The notes below the pieces were generated by a model. The model was not told the DNA's origin. It saw only the letters and a program-made list of their open reading frames with translations, and did no database searches. Shown piece after piece: positions 1-8,585 of a stretch of DNA of 64,000 nucleotides. The position numbers were made by a program, and so were the translations under genes. Every line of letters starts with the position of its first letter. Position 1 is the first letter of the stretch. This DNA comes from Bdellovibrionaceae bacterium UBA1609 (GTDB lineage Bacteria > Bdellovibrionota > Bdellovibrionia > Bdellovibrionales > UBA1609), in NCBI GenBank assembly GCA_002321895.1, contig DCMZ01000015.1, forward strand, positions 62,001 to 126,000. The letters run 5' to 3'.

Positions 1-303
1 GTAGAGAACGCCATTAAATATAGCCCAGAAGGGACTCGCATCATGGTGAGCACAGAGGAACTGGATGGCAAAGTAAACATCCAAGTGTCCGATCAAGGAA
101 TGGGGATTCCTTCAGAAGATCAAGCCAATATTTTTGATAAGTTTTACCGCTCAAGTCGAGTCCGCAATTCTTCTGAAAATGGTCATGGCTTGGGACTCTA
201 TTTAACTAAGTATTTTATTGAACTACATAATGGGGACATTTCTCTAGATAGCCAGCCTCAACAGGGCTCAACATTTAGTGTGAATATCCCAATGGATTTA
301 TAA
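1..303 (+). CDS. Sensor histidine kinase, C-terminal fragment (ATP-binding domain)
   Basis: The frame is open from base 1, so the gene begins before the window; only the last ~100 residues are visible. They form most of a HATPase_c domain: the N box (VENAIKYSP), the G1 box (DQGMGIP), an F box (IFDKFYR) and the G2 box (GHGLGLYL). The dimerisation domain and phospho-His lie outside the window. The next gene, 13 bp downstream and preceded by AAGGAG, is an NtrC-type response regulator, so this is very probably its cognate kinase in a two-component operon. What it senses cannot be told from here. Confidence 0.93.
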   Translation, partial: VENAIKYSPEGTRIMVSTEELDGKVNIQVSDQGMGIPSEDQANIFDKFYRSSRVRNSSENGHGLGLYLTKYFIELHNGDISLDSQPQQGSTFSVNIPMDL

Positions 304-316
304 GAAGGAGTTACAA

Positions 317-1825
317 ATGTTTAAAGCACTCGTCGTAGATGATGATGCCGGACTAAGACTATCGGTAAAGAGTACGTTGGACTCAGCCGGAGGAGCTTAC
401 GAAGTGGATGAGGCTTTTGATGGAGTGAACGCTCTAGAAAAGTTGGAAGAGACTTCTTACAACATTGTTTTGTTAGATGTAGACATGCCTCGCATGACCG
501 GACTTGAAGCCCTTAAGCATATCAAAGAAAAAGATCCAGCAACGATCGTTATTATTATGACAGCCTTTGCTAACATCGATGATGCCGTCCGCGCCGTAAA
601 AGAAGGAGCTTACAACTACATTTCTAAGCCCGTTAAAAGTGATGAGCTCTTGGCCATGGTAGAAAAAGCGATGGAGGCTCATAATCTTATTTCTGATGTA
701 GCTCAATCAGCTCCCATTTTAATGGAAGCTGGTAGAAAGATCATTGGAAACACGGCTCAAATGCGCAAGGTGTTTAATATCATTAACAGACTTTCTAAAG
801 TGGATACTCCCGTACTCATTCGCGGAGCTTCCGGTACAGGTAAGGAACTTGTGGCTCGAGCCATTCACTCCAACTCTGCCAATAAATCTGGAAAGTTTGT
901 AGCGATTAACTGCTCGGCCATTCCTGAAAACTTATTTGAATCAGAACTTTTTGGTCATGAAAAGGGTGCTTTTACGGGTGCCGATCAAAGAAAAATTGGA
1001 AAGTTCCAATTCGCTGAAGGCGGAACTCTGTTTCTTGATGAAGTGGGTGACATGCCCATGCTTATGCAAGTGAAGCTACTTCGTGTTTTACAAGAAAAGG
1101 TTTTTACCCCTGTCGGTTCTAATAGAGAAATCGAAACCAATGTGCGAATCATAGCTGCTACGAATCGCCCCCTAGAAGATATGAACAAAAAAGGTGAATT
1201 TAGAGAAGACCTTTACTATCGCCTTAATGTTATGCCGATCTTTTTGCCTTCTCTGGAAGAACGTACCCAAGACCTACCTAACATGGTGAATAACTTCATT
1301 AAGAAGTTTAACCAACGTCATGCTAGAAACATCATTGGGGTGACTCCTGAGGCTATGGCCGTGTTAAATAAATATGACTGGCCAGGTAACATTCGAGAAC
1401 TAGAAAACGTGATTGAACATTGCTTTATCATGGAAGAATCGCCTAGCATTCAGATCTCCTCTCTTCCAGAGTCCATTCTCGCCGCTGCAGGAGTTGACCT
1501 AGATTCAGCGAATTTGGCATCGGGTGAAACTGTGAGTTCGGATATGACGGAAACCTCTCCCATAAATAGTGGCGATGGAGACTCTATGATGGACACAGCC
1601 AATGCAGGAACCAATGTATCCTCAATGGCCGCTGCATTAGATGGAGCCCCCCTAGATTTTAATGCTCAAAAGGAACTGTTTGAGAAAGAGTTCATCATTA
1701 AGGCCTTAAAAACTTTTAATGGAAGAATCAATCAAACAGCACTGCACGCCAATATCCCTAAGAAAACTCTACTTAGGAAAATTGAAAAGTATGGAATCAA
1801 CGCGAAAGATTATATCCAAAATTAA
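317..1825 (+). CDS. Sigma-54-dependent response regulator (NtrC family)
   Basis: 502 aa with the full NtrC layout: receiver domain (residues ~1-120; acidic pocket VDDD at 7-10, phospho-acceptor Asp54 in LLDVDMP, conserved Lys in SKPVK), AAA+ domain (Walker A GASGTGKE at ~170-177, the sigma-54-contacting GAFTGA loop at ~217-222, Walker B LFLDEVGD), then a Fis-type helix-turn-helix at the C-terminus (RINQTALHANIPKKTLLRK). A low-complexity Ser/Asp/Ala-rich linker of ~60 residues separates the AAA+ and DNA-binding domains, which is longer than usual. The start ATG has AAGGAG 6 bp upstream. It should activate sigma-54 promoters when phosphorylated by the adjoining kinase; its targets are unknown. 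Confidence 0.95.
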   Translation: MFKALVVDDDAGLRLSVKSTLDSAGGAYEVDEAFDGVNALEKLEETSYNIVLLDVDMPRMTGLEALKHIKEKDPATIVIIMTAFANIDDAVRAVKEGAYNYISKPVKSDELLAMVEKAMEAHNLISDVAQSAPILMEAGRKIIGNTAQMRKVFNIINRLSKVDTPVLIRGASGTGKELVARAIHSNSANKSGKFVAINCSAIPENLFESELFGHEKGAFTGADQRKIGKFQFAEGGTLFLDEVGDMPMLMQVKLLRVLQEKVFTPVGSNREIETNVRIIAATNRPLEDMNKKGEFREDLYYRLNVMPIFLPSLEERTQDLPNMVNNFIKKFNQRHARNIIGVTPEAMAVLNKYDWPGNIRELENVIEHCFIMEESPSIQISSLPESILAAAGVDLDSANLASGETVSSDMTETSPINSGDGDSMMDTANAGTNVSSMAAALDGAPLDFNAQKELFEKEFIIKALKTFNGRINQTALHANIPKKTLLRKIEKYGINAKDYIQN

Positions 1826-1852
1826 TCTATCCACGGCTTCATTTGAACTTGA

Positions 1853-1885
1853 GCCGCTGACCTACATCAGCGGCTTTTGTTTTGC
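1853..1885 (+). terminator. Rho-independent terminator
   Basis: Perfect 8-bp stem GCCGCTGA (1853-1860) / TCAGCGGC (1867-1874), 6-nt loop, followed by TTTTGTTTTG. It lies 28 bp after the stop of the NtrC-type regulator and closes that operon. Confidence 0.85.
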
Positions 1886-1975
1886 TTAAATTTTAGTCAA
1901 GTTAATTTAGGAAATCCCTGCAATAATTTTTTTTTATTTGCTCATAGAACGTACATACCTGTACTTTGACCGACC

Positions 1976-2530
1976 ATGCAAAATTCAAATCTACCTCCGC
2001 AAGCCTTTACCAAAGAGATGTTGAGCGAAGCCTTCGAATGGCTGAGCCGACAGCCAGAATCTGTCAAATCTCAAGTAAAGACCACTGAGGGAATGATGAG
2101 CCTTTATTTGCGCCATAAACGCCATGGAAAGCATGGATCGGTCAGTGAGTCGGTCAGCAAAGAGCCTCCAGCTAGCATCAAACACTTTCAATCGGATCTT
2201 AAGAATCTTGCTGAGGGACTGAAGCAGTTTGAAACTGCCGAGCCTGTAAACTCACAACCCTCTCCTTCAGAGCCACCGAGAGCTAGTTTCTTCTCTCAGG
2301 AGCAACCTCCCCAGCAACAGACTCCTACTCATCAACCACCGGCTCCCACGGTGAACCATAGCCCCGCCGTACACAGCTCGGTCACGCAATCCAACTCTCT
2401 GGGAGATCCAAAAGTTCGGGCCTTGGTACTATGGACACAAGAGCGATTCAATCTCAGCTCCGAATCAGAGGCCCTTCGCTTGCTGGTAACCATTGGCCAA
2501 GAGCAAATCGAGAAACTTTTTCCAAGATAA
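1976..2530 (+). CDS. Hypothetical protein with Pro/Gln-rich linker
   Basis: 184 aa, not recognised. Three parts can be seen: a basic, probably helical N-terminal segment (residues ~1-60), a disordered Pro/Gln/Ser-rich linker (~85-145, with runs such as EQPPQQQTPTHQPPAP), and a C-terminal segment of ~40 residues (LGDPKVRALVLWTQERFNLSSESEALRLLVTIGQEQIEKLF) that looks like a small helical motif similar in style to ribbon-helix-helix or SAP-like folds. There is no signal peptide, so it should be cytoplasmic. It is monocistronic: a terminator precedes it and ileS, 99 bp downstream, has its own ribosome site. The two-end, linker-joined build suggests an adaptor or DNA-associated protein, but that is a guess. 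Confidence 0.7.
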   Translation: MQNSNLPPQAFTKEMLSEAFEWLSRQPESVKSQVKTTEGMMSLYLRHKRHGKHGSVSESVSKEPPASIKHFQSDLKNLAEGLKQFETAEPVNSQPSPSEPPRASFFSQEQPPQQQTPTHQPPAPTVNHSPAVHSSVTQSNSLGDPKVRALVLWTQERFNLSSESEALRLLVTIGQEQIEKLFPR

Positions 2531-2629
2531 CCCCAACCTCTCTCGGTGCTCTGCAATCCAAGCATGGGTTAAGTTGACACTTCCCGTCGACTCCCCTAAT
2601 TTCAATGATTTAAACTCGAGGTGACTCAC

Positions 2630-5398
2630 GTGTCAGAAGACAAATCCGTAGATTATAAAGATACCATCAACCTACCCAAAACAGAGTTTCCAATGCGGGG
2701 AAAATTGCCGCAGACGGAACCCGTCACCATTGAAAATTGGGAATCCAATTCGATCTATCAAAAGATGATCGAAAAGAATTCTGCGGATAACAAGTTTGTC
2801 ATGCCCGATGGCCCCCCTTACGCCAATGGTGATATTCATCTAGGGCATGTGTTAAACAAAGTCCTAAAAGACATCGTGATTAAACATAGAAACATGAAAG
2901 GTTATCGAGCCGCATTTATACCGGGCTGGGACTGTCATGGACTACCTATTGAACTTAAAGTTACTAAGAAGTTAGGGAAAAAGCGTCGGGAGATGACCGA
3001 TGCAGATGTGAGAGAGTTGTGTCGTAAAGAAGCTCTGACTTGGGTGGATACTCAACGTGAACAATTTAAGAGATTGGGTGTGCTTGCGGATTGGGATAAC
3101 CCTTACTTGACTCTATTACCGGAATACGAGGCCGAAGAGGTTCGTGTCTTAGCTAAGATCTTAGAAAACGGCAAACTCTATCGTGGCGAAAAACCAGTGA
3201 ACTGGTGTCCAAAACTTCGAACTGCGTTAGCCGCCGCTGAAGTGGAGTATATTGATCACGTAAGCCCTTCCATCTATGTACGCTTTGATGTGGCAGAAAA
3301 AACTGGCCCACTTGCCAACATTGATAAGCCGGTTGGTTTTGTTATTTGGACGACCACACCTTGGACCATCCCCTCCAACTACGCCATCGCTCTGAATGAA
3401 AAGTTCGAGTATGGTCTTTACGATACAGGTGATTCCGTCATTGTACTCGCCAAAGAGTTAGCAGAGAGTTTTGAAAAAGAGACTGAAATTTCACTGAAGG
3501 AAATCAGTGTACATCAAGGCTCTGAATTTGAAGGAATGAGCGCAAGACATCCGTTCATTGACCGGGAATCGAAAATCATTTTTGGACATCATGTGACTTT
3601 GGAGGCCGGTACCGGCTGTGTTCACACAGCTCCAGCTCACGGTATGGATGACTATGTGGTGGGTCTAAAGTACGACCTTCCTGTCCACAGCGTGGTGGAC
3701 CCCGCTGGTAAATTCACAAGCGACTTACCAGAGTTCGAAGGCGTATCCATTTGGGATGCCAATGATAAGATTTGTGAAAAGATGAAAGCCTCCGACCATC
3801 TTTTGGGTTGGTCAAAGCTAAAACACTCCTACCCTCACAACCCGAGAACTAAATCCCCTCTTATTTTCAGAGCCACTCCACAATGGTTCGTGCGTATGGA
3901 TGAGAAGGAGAGTGACAACTCATTGCGTGCGAAGGCATTGCACTTAGCAGAAAATGAAATTGAGTTTGTTCCCAAGTGGGGAAGTGCCCGCCTGAAAGCC
4001 ATGATTGAAAACTCTCCGGACTGGTGTCTTAGCCGTCAACGGACCTGGGGCGTACCTATTCCTGTGTTCTATTGCGAAGGTTGTGGCGAGTCTCTATGTG
4101 ATTCTGAAATCATGCATAAAGTGGCAGATCTTATGGAATCCACTGGAAAAGGCATTGAAGCCTATCACTCTACCAGCGCGGAAGAATTAGTTTCCGGGAA
4201 AGCTTGTCCTAGTTGCGGAGGCAAAGAGTTTAAAAAGGGTAATGATATTTTAGACGTGTGGTTTGATAGTGGCGTTTGTCATTCGGCAGTTCAAAAGAAG
4301 CGTGGAGAACTGGCCTTCCCCGCAGATATCTATTTAGAAGGAAGTGATCAACATCGTGGTTGGTTTCAGACGTCGTTAATGTCCTCAGTGGCAGCTTACA
4401 ACGAAGCTCCTTATAAAGCTTTGATCACCCATGGCTTTGTGAACGATGCCGATGGCTACAAGATGAGCAAATCTAAAGGAAACGTCATCGATCCAGCCAA
4501 AATCATAAAAGATTACGGAGCAGAAATATTGCGCCTGTGGGTGGCCTATGAAGATTATGGACAAGACGTCACCATTGGTAACGAGATGTTTAAACGTATT
4601 TCGGAAACCTATCGACGCATAAGAAACACCGTCCGATTTATGCTTGGTAACCTAGATGATTTTGACCCGGCAAAAGACAAAGTGGCTTTTAAGGATATGC
4701 CAGAGTTGGATCAGTGGGCATTGATCCGGTTGAATGACTTTATTGAAAAAACGAATGAGGCCTATGATAGCTACAATTTTTATAAGGTCTATCATGCCCT
4801 CAATAACTTTTTTACCGTGGATCTTTCAGCCACTTATTTAGATATTCTTAAAGATCGACTTTATACGGGCAAAAAAGATGGGCTACCTCGTCGTGCCAGC
4901 CAAACAGTAATTTTAGAGATGTTGGAGACCCTAACAAGTGCAATGGCTCCTATCCTGACTTTCATCAGTGAGGAGACTTACAAGTATCTCCCTACGAGCG
5001 ACAAAGAATCTGTATTGCTTACGGACTTTCCGAAACCGCGTCCTGAGTGGAAAAATGACCAAGTGGTCGCGGACTTTGAGGTGCTTCTAGATGTACGCTC
5101 AAAAGTTTCAAAAGTTTTAGAAGAAGTTAGGAATGAAAAAGTGATCGGTTCGAGTTTGGATGCGCGTGTTGTCCTAACGGCGAATGGAAAAACCGAAGAA
5201 GTGCTTAAAAAATATGAAGATCATCTTTGCGAACTGTTTATCGTTTCACAGCTAGAGCTAAAATCTGGGGATTTTAGTGTAGAAGCCGGAAAATCCCTTG
5301 GAGAAAAGTGCGTGAGATGCTGGAATTACAGTGAACAAACTGGCGCAGACACTGATTTTCCAGATATCTGCCCGAAATGTGTTGAGGCGCTGAAATGA
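2630..5398 (+). CDS. ileS: Isoleucyl-tRNA synthetase
   Basis: Class I aminoacyl-tRNA synthetase that charges tRNA-Ile. The HIGH motif (PYANGDIHLGH, residues ~62-73) and KMSKS (~611-615) are intact; the editing domain lies between them (WTTTPWT and the GTGCVHTAPAHG..D motif), and the C-terminal zinc knuckle is complete (CVRCW...CPKC). 922 aa is normal. The frame is open to a GTG at 2621, but a perfect Shine-Dalgarno GAGGTGA (2618-2624) covers that codon and sits 5 bp before a second in-frame GTG at 2630, so 2630 is the better start. The stop overlaps the lspA start (ATGA), giving translational coupling. Confidence 0.97.
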   Translation: MSEDKSVDYKDTINLPKTEFPMRGKLPQTEPVTIENWESNSIYQKMIEKNSADNKFVMPDGPPYANGDIHLGHVLNKVLKDIVIKHRNMKGYRAAFIPGWDCHGLPIELKVTKKLGKKRREMTDADVRELCRKEALTWVDTQREQFKRLGVLADWDNPYLTLLPEYEAEEVRVLAKILENGKLYRGEKPVNWCPKLRTALAAAEVEYIDHVSPSIYVRFDVAEKTGPLANIDKPVGFVIWTTTPWTIPSNYAIALNEKFEYGLYDTGDSVIVLAKELAESFEKETEISLKEISVHQGSEFEGMSARHPFIDRESKIIFGHHVTLEAGTGCVHTAPAHGMDDYVVGLKYDLPVHSVVDPAGKFTSDLPEFEGVSIWDANDKICEKMKASDHLLGWSKLKHSYPHNPRTKSPLIFRATPQWFVRMDEKESDNSLRAKALHLAENEIEFVPKWGSARLKAMIENSPDWCLSRQRTWGVPIPVFYCEGCGESLCDSEIMHKVADLMESTGKGIEAYHSTSAEELVSGKACPSCGGKEFKKGNDILDVWFDSGVCHSAVQKKRGELAFPADIYLEGSDQHRGWFQTSLMSSVAAYNEAPYKALITHGFVNDADGYKMSKSKGNVIDPAKIIKDYGAEILRLWVAYEDYGQDVTIGNEMFKRISETYRRIRNTVRFMLGNLDDFDPAKDKVAFKDMPELDQWALIRLNDFIEKTNEAYDSYNFYKVYHALNNFFTVDLSATYLDILKDRLYTGKKDGLPRRASQTVILEMLETLTSAMAPILTFISEETYKYLPTSDKESVLLTDFPKPRPEWKNDQVVADFEVLLDVRSKVSKVLEEVRNEKVIGSSLDARVVLTANGKTEEVLKKYEDHLCELFIVSQLELKSGDFSVEAGKSLGEKCVRCWNYSEQTGADTDFPDICPKCVEALK

Positions 5399-5910
5399 AG
5401 ATCAAACTGAAATATTTAATTCTGGTTACAATTGCCGGACTTATTATTGCTTTAGACCAAGCCACAAAGCTCTACATCCATACTCATTTCAGCTTGGGTG
5501 AGTCCATCACAGTGATTAATGATTTTTTTAACATCACCTACGTACGTAACACCGGCGCCGCCTTTGGCTTTATGAGCACCGCTCAGGAGACCTTTCGCAA
5601 TATTATCTTCTTAACCATGCCTCCAGTGGCACTGCTTGTGATTGTTATGATAATGCGCGGAGTGCACGATCGAGATTTAATTCAAATATTAGCTCTTTCT
5701 AGTATTTTTGGTGGCGCCATTGGTAACTATATAGATCGCATTCGATTTCGCTATGTGATCGACTTTTTGGATTTTCATATTCAAAATGAATACGTGTGGC
5801 CTGCTTTTAACGTTGCGGATATAGCTATCGTTATTGGAGTGGGTATATTGATCCTAATCATGTTTCGAAAAGAAGAACCCGGTACTGAGCCCCTTCCCAG
5901 CGAAACTTAA
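5395..5910 (+). CDS. lspA: Lipoprotein signal peptidase (signal peptidase II)
   Basis: 171 aa inner-membrane aspartyl protease that removes the signal peptide from diacylglyceryl-modified prolipoproteins. Four hydrophobic segments are visible. The family blocks are present: VRNTGAAFGF, GGAIGNYIDRIRFRYVIDFLDFH with one catalytic Asp, and FNVADIAI with the other. It overlaps ileS by 4 bp, the classic ileS-lspA order, and is followed in the same frame by lgt, the enzyme of the preceding step of lipoprotein maturation. Confidence 0.96.
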   Translation: MKIKLKYLILVTIAGLIIALDQATKLYIHTHFSLGESITVINDFFNITYVRNTGAAFGFMSTAQETFRNIIFLTMPPVALLVIVMIMRGVHDRDLIQILALSSIFGGAIGNYIDRIRFRYVIDFLDFHIQNEYVWPAFNVADIAIVIGVGILILIMFRKEEPGTEPLPSET

Positions 5911-5934
5911 TATTTCCGCTTAAGGGGGGATATT

Positions 5935-6720
5935 ATTCAGCCCATTTTAAAACTTGGTCATGGCCTGTCCTTTCCTACCTACCTATTAGTTATAAGTGCT
6001 ACATTTTGTGTGTGCTTGTTTTGGCTAAGAGCCCGTACGCGGCTTTACAAAATGTCCGTTCCCGATGGAATCGATATCGCTTTAGCCTTAATGGTTGGTG
6101 GATTTGTTGGCGCCCGCCTCATGCATATTCTCTATGAGTTTCCCGACTATTATATTGAAGACCCCATGGCTGTGTTTCGCTTTTGGCAAGGTGGATTTGT
6201 TTTTTACGGTGGAGCACTGGGGGGCTTTTTTTCCGCACTCGCCGTGATCCGCATTAAGAAAATGGACTTTTATGCTTGGGCCGAAGTCTACGCCCCCATA
6301 GCTCCCCTTGGCTATGCCCTAGGTCGGCTGGCCTGCTTTTTCAATGGCTGCTGTTACGGCCACAAGTGTGACTTGCCTTGGGCCATGCAGTTCCCCTTAG
6401 TGGACGGACTTCGGCATCCCACTCAACTCTATGCCACCGGATTGGAGTTGGTACTGTTTGGGATTGTCCTTGGCCTCTCTAAAATGAGATTAAAGGGCCA
6501 GCTCACCGGAAAGACTAAAGCTTGGTTAGAGCCCTCAGGACAACTGCTGTTCCTATGGATCATGGGGCATTCTATCAATCGCATTATTATGGAATCTTTT
6601 AGGGACGACTTCCGAGGCTCTGACCTGTTTGGACTCAGCGTCTCCACATGGATTAGCATCGCCCTGTTTTTTTCCGCCAGCACCATCCTCCTCAAGAGAA
6701 AAAGAGAATGGGTACTTTAG
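5935..6720 (+). CDS. lgt: Prolipoprotein diacylglyceryl transferase, apparent ATT start
   Basis: Inner-membrane enzyme that moves diacylglycerol from phosphatidylglycerol to the lipobox cysteine. The Lgt signature region reads GRLACFFNGCCYG, with the upstream FYGGALGG and downstream HPTQLY blocks. The first standard start is GTG 6010, but this would cut off most of the first membrane helix. The frame is open back to the lspA stop and encodes the expected N-terminus (QPILKLG then a hydrophobic stretch ending CLFWLRAR). No ATG, GTG or TTG lies in that stretch. An AAGGGGGGA ribosome site (5922-5930) is followed by in-frame ATT codons at 5932 and 5935; I chose 5935 (261 aa). CTG 5965 or GTG 6010 remain possible. 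Confidence 0.85.
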   Translation: MQPILKLGHGLSFPTYLLVISATFCVCLFWLRARTRLYKMSVPDGIDIALALMVGGFVGARLMHILYEFPDYYIEDPMAVFRFWQGGFVFYGGALGGFFSALAVIRIKKMDFYAWAEVYAPIAPLGYALGRLACFFNGCCYGHKCDLPWAMQFPLVDGLRHPTQLYATGLELVLFGIVLGLSKMRLKGQLTGKTKAWLEPSGQLLFLWIMGHSINRIIMESFRDDFRGSDLFGLSVSTWISIALFFSASTILLKRKREWVL

Positions 6721-6868
6721 GGCCCTTGATCGTCTCAGTGTAAAACAATTTACGTCATATAGGGCTGGAACAGGACTCAAATCTAACCTCTTCGTTTTCA
6801 AGTGGAATGCTTGTTGTAATTAAGTGTTCTATCCGGAGCGGTCCGGAAAAGACAAAACGGAGAAAACG

Positions 6869-7570
6869 GTGAAGAAGTCATTTTTAAAATTTGGATTATT
6901 CAGCTTAGCTGTTGTCGCTCTCGGTTTGACTGTTGGGTGTGACAATAGCAAAAGTAGCGGCAATAGCACCTACACACCTAATGTTGCGATTTGTGCTTCG
7001 CTTATTAACAATGCCGAACAATATCAGGCCTGTGTAAACAGCATCACCGGCACCGGTACATTTGTAAGCAACGGAATCTATAGAACCACTTTAAATGTGA
7101 GCAACAAAAGTGTTTATGAAGACTATTTAGAAAGACTTAATATCTGTGGTAACGGCATCGATTGGTTAAATAATAACTGTACCAACTGGGACGATTACAT
7201 CGGAGTCGAGGTCCAATTCTTTACAACAACAGCACCGCAACAAGCCCGAGTATTTATTGATTCCATCGCTAACGGCGGAGCTTTTAACTACCAACAATAC
7301 GATGGAACAACTATCTGTTACTACACTTCGACAGCTTGTAAGCCAGCACTGATGAATCAAGTGGGTCAGTTCGTAATGTCTCAGTTAGACACTCAACTGG
7401 CCATGGAAGCCAACAATTTAAGACTTGTACTTTTAGACACAACGATCGAATCAGGAACAACGATTCCTATTAGCCTCCTGTACAACGGTACAGAGATCGC
7501 CAGCGGCGAACTCTCTCCAGTGTCCAGCCAGGCCACACCCAGTTGCTATGTAGCCAACTGTTTTTACTAA
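6869..7570 (+). CDS. Putative lipoprotein, unknown function
   Basis: From GTG 6869 (GGAG at 6859-6862, 6 bp spacing) the protein has 233 aa and a clear lipoprotein signal: KKSFLKFGLF, a hydrophobic core and lipobox LTVGC with Cys24. The longer frame from GTG 6824 would put 15 charged residues before the signal and is unlikely. The mature part is Asn/Thr-rich, with about ten further cysteines (for example CASLINNAEQYQAC, YYTSTACK, SCYVANC) that could form disulphides in the periplasm or on the surface. No family is recognised. It stands alone, with a terminator after it and poly-C tracts in between. Confidence 0.8.
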   Translation: MKKSFLKFGLFSLAVVALGLTVGCDNSKSSGNSTYTPNVAICASLINNAEQYQACVNSITGTGTFVSNGIYRTTLNVSNKSVYEDYLERLNICGNGIDWLNNNCTNWDDYIGVEVQFFTTTAPQQARVFIDSIANGGAFNYQQYDGTTICYYTSTACKPALMNQVGQFVMSQLDTQLAMEANNLRLVLLDTTIESGTTIPISLLYNGTEIASGELSPVSSQATPSCYVANCFY

Positions 7571-7585
7571 GGTTTTAACTCCAGT

Positions 7586-7623
7586 CCCCCCCCCGACTGT
7601 TAAAACAAAAGTTCACCCCCCCC
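7586..7623. repeat. Two poly-C tracts (C9 and C8)
   Basis: A run of nine C (7586-7594, flanked by AGT and GACT) and a run of eight C (7616-7623) lie 22 bp apart between the lipoprotein stop and its terminator. Such homopolymers are prone to slippage; here they are in the 3' untranslated region rather than in a coding region or promoter. Confidence 0.7.
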
Positions 7624-7625
7624 AC

Positions 7626-7656
7626 AGCGAAGCCAGAAATGGCTTCGTTTTTTTGT
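7626..7656 (+). terminator. Rho-independent terminator after the lipoprotein gene
   Basis: Stem CGAAGCC (7628-7634) / GGCTTCG (7641-7647), 6-nt loop, followed by eight T residues (with the T of the following TTTTTTT run). Confidence 0.85.
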
Positions 7657-7711
7657 GCCCGACAACTTTTGAGTGGGAAAAGTAAGATGAAGTTTTGAAT
7701 TGCATACTCCT

Positions 7712-7730
7712 AAGGTGCCAGGCACAATTC
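7712..7730. repeat. Palindromic intergenic repeat, copy 1 (divergent)
   Basis: AAGGTGCCAGGCAC followed by AATTC. The core GGTGCC-A-GGCAC is the same odd palindrome as in the three other copies (10001, 15000 and 15107), with the centre base inverted (A instead of T) and the right arm ending early. It lies directly before yacG (start 7735). Confidence 0.6.
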
Positions 7731-7734
7731 AAGA

Positions 7735-7953
7735 ATGAAGAAAGTGAACTGCCCACAATGTGGAAAAAACACAATCTATTCCTTAGAAAATGATAGCAGA
7801 CCCTTTTGCTCCGAACGCTGTAAACTCATAGACTTGGGTGAATGGGCTGAAGAAAGCCATCGTATTCCCACCGAGGAAATGCCTACAGAAGAGGACTTTC
7901 ACAAGAATTCCAATGAGAATTTCTCAGAAAACTCTCACCCATGGCTGCATTAA
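7735..7953 (+). CDS. yacG: YacG-family zinc protein (DNA gyrase inhibitor family)
   Basis: 72 aa. The family pattern is complete: CPQCGK (Cys6, Cys9), then FCSERCK (Cys25, Cys29) forming the zinc site, followed by the conserved LGEWAEESHRIP. E. coli YacG binds GyrB and inhibits gyrase; that role is from the family, not seen here. The acidic, disordered tail is typical. The ribosome site is weak, and a palindromic repeat lies 5-23 bp before the start codon. It is monocistronic. Confidence 0.9.
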   Translation: MKKVNCPQCGKNTIYSLENDSRPFCSERCKLIDLGEWAEESHRIPTEEMPTEEDFHKNSNENFSENSHPWLH

Positions 7954-8237
7954 CAGGCTTTCCTCTCTTATTTATGATGCGGGAAACCGAAAACCCCTAA
8001 TAAAATTTAAACACTTTTTATTTCTGCATTTAGGGTAGGTCTGAGTACCCCCCCTCTATATAGTGGTTTATTTAACTATTATGTTACGTCTACGATTTTT
8101 CAAAGAACCTGCGTATTTTCGGCATGTTAGACAAATAAGCTCCTTAATAAAATCTTTGAAATTCATTGACCCTAGAGCCGTTTAGCATTTCAATTTTACC
8201 TAGCAAAATAAACTCTACAAACCCACCGGGGGATTCT

Positions 8238-8510
8238 ATGAACAAAGCAGAATTAATCGAAAAGATTGCTAAAGAAACTAACCAAACTAAAGCTCAAACT
8301 GAGCGCATGCTTGATGCCACTCTTGATACTATTAAAAAATCAGTAAAAAAAGGTGACGAAGTTAAGCTTGTAGGTTTCGGTACTTTTGCCAAGCACAAGC
8401 GTAAAGCTCGTACTGGTCGTAACCCACAAACTGGTAAAACTATCAAAATTCCAGCAGCTTGGTATCCTAAGTTCCGTCCTGGTTCTGACTTCAAAAGCAT
8501 GCTTCGCTAA
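8238..8510 (+). CDS. hup: HU-family DNA-binding protein
   Basis: 90 aa nucleoid protein. MNKAELIEKIAKETNQTKAQ opens the HU helical body; GDEVKLVGFGTF and RTGRNPQTGKTIKIPA form the beta arm with the DNA-intercalating Pro. It ends KFRPGSDFK, normal for HU. The frame can be extended upstream to 8166, but ATG 8238 with GGGGGAT (8228-8234) just before it and the normal HU N-terminus is the clear start. The 280 bp before it hold no gene and must carry its promoter; a strong terminator follows. Confidence 0.95.
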   Translation: MNKAELIEKIAKETNQTKAQTERMLDATLDTIKKSVKKGDEVKLVGFGTFAKHKRKARTGRNPQTGKTIKIPAAWYPKFRPGSDFKSMLR

Positions 8511-8532
8511 GCGCTTTTAAAGTTTGAATAAG

Positions 8533-8561
8533 AAAGCCAGCTCAAAGAGCTGGCTTTTTTT
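8533..8561 (+). terminator. Rho-independent terminator after HU
   Basis: 11-bp perfect stem AAAGCCAGCTC (8533-8543) / GAGCTGGCTTT (8547-8557), 3-nt loop, ending in a run of seven T. This is a textbook terminator. Confidence 0.93.
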
Positions 8562-8585
8562 GTATCTACAGGAAATGATGAATTT

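Noticed and set aside
1920..1990. Palindrome-like GTACATACCTGTAC before the 1976 gene
   Set aside because: Only a short imperfect dyad with no second copy; too weak to call an operator.
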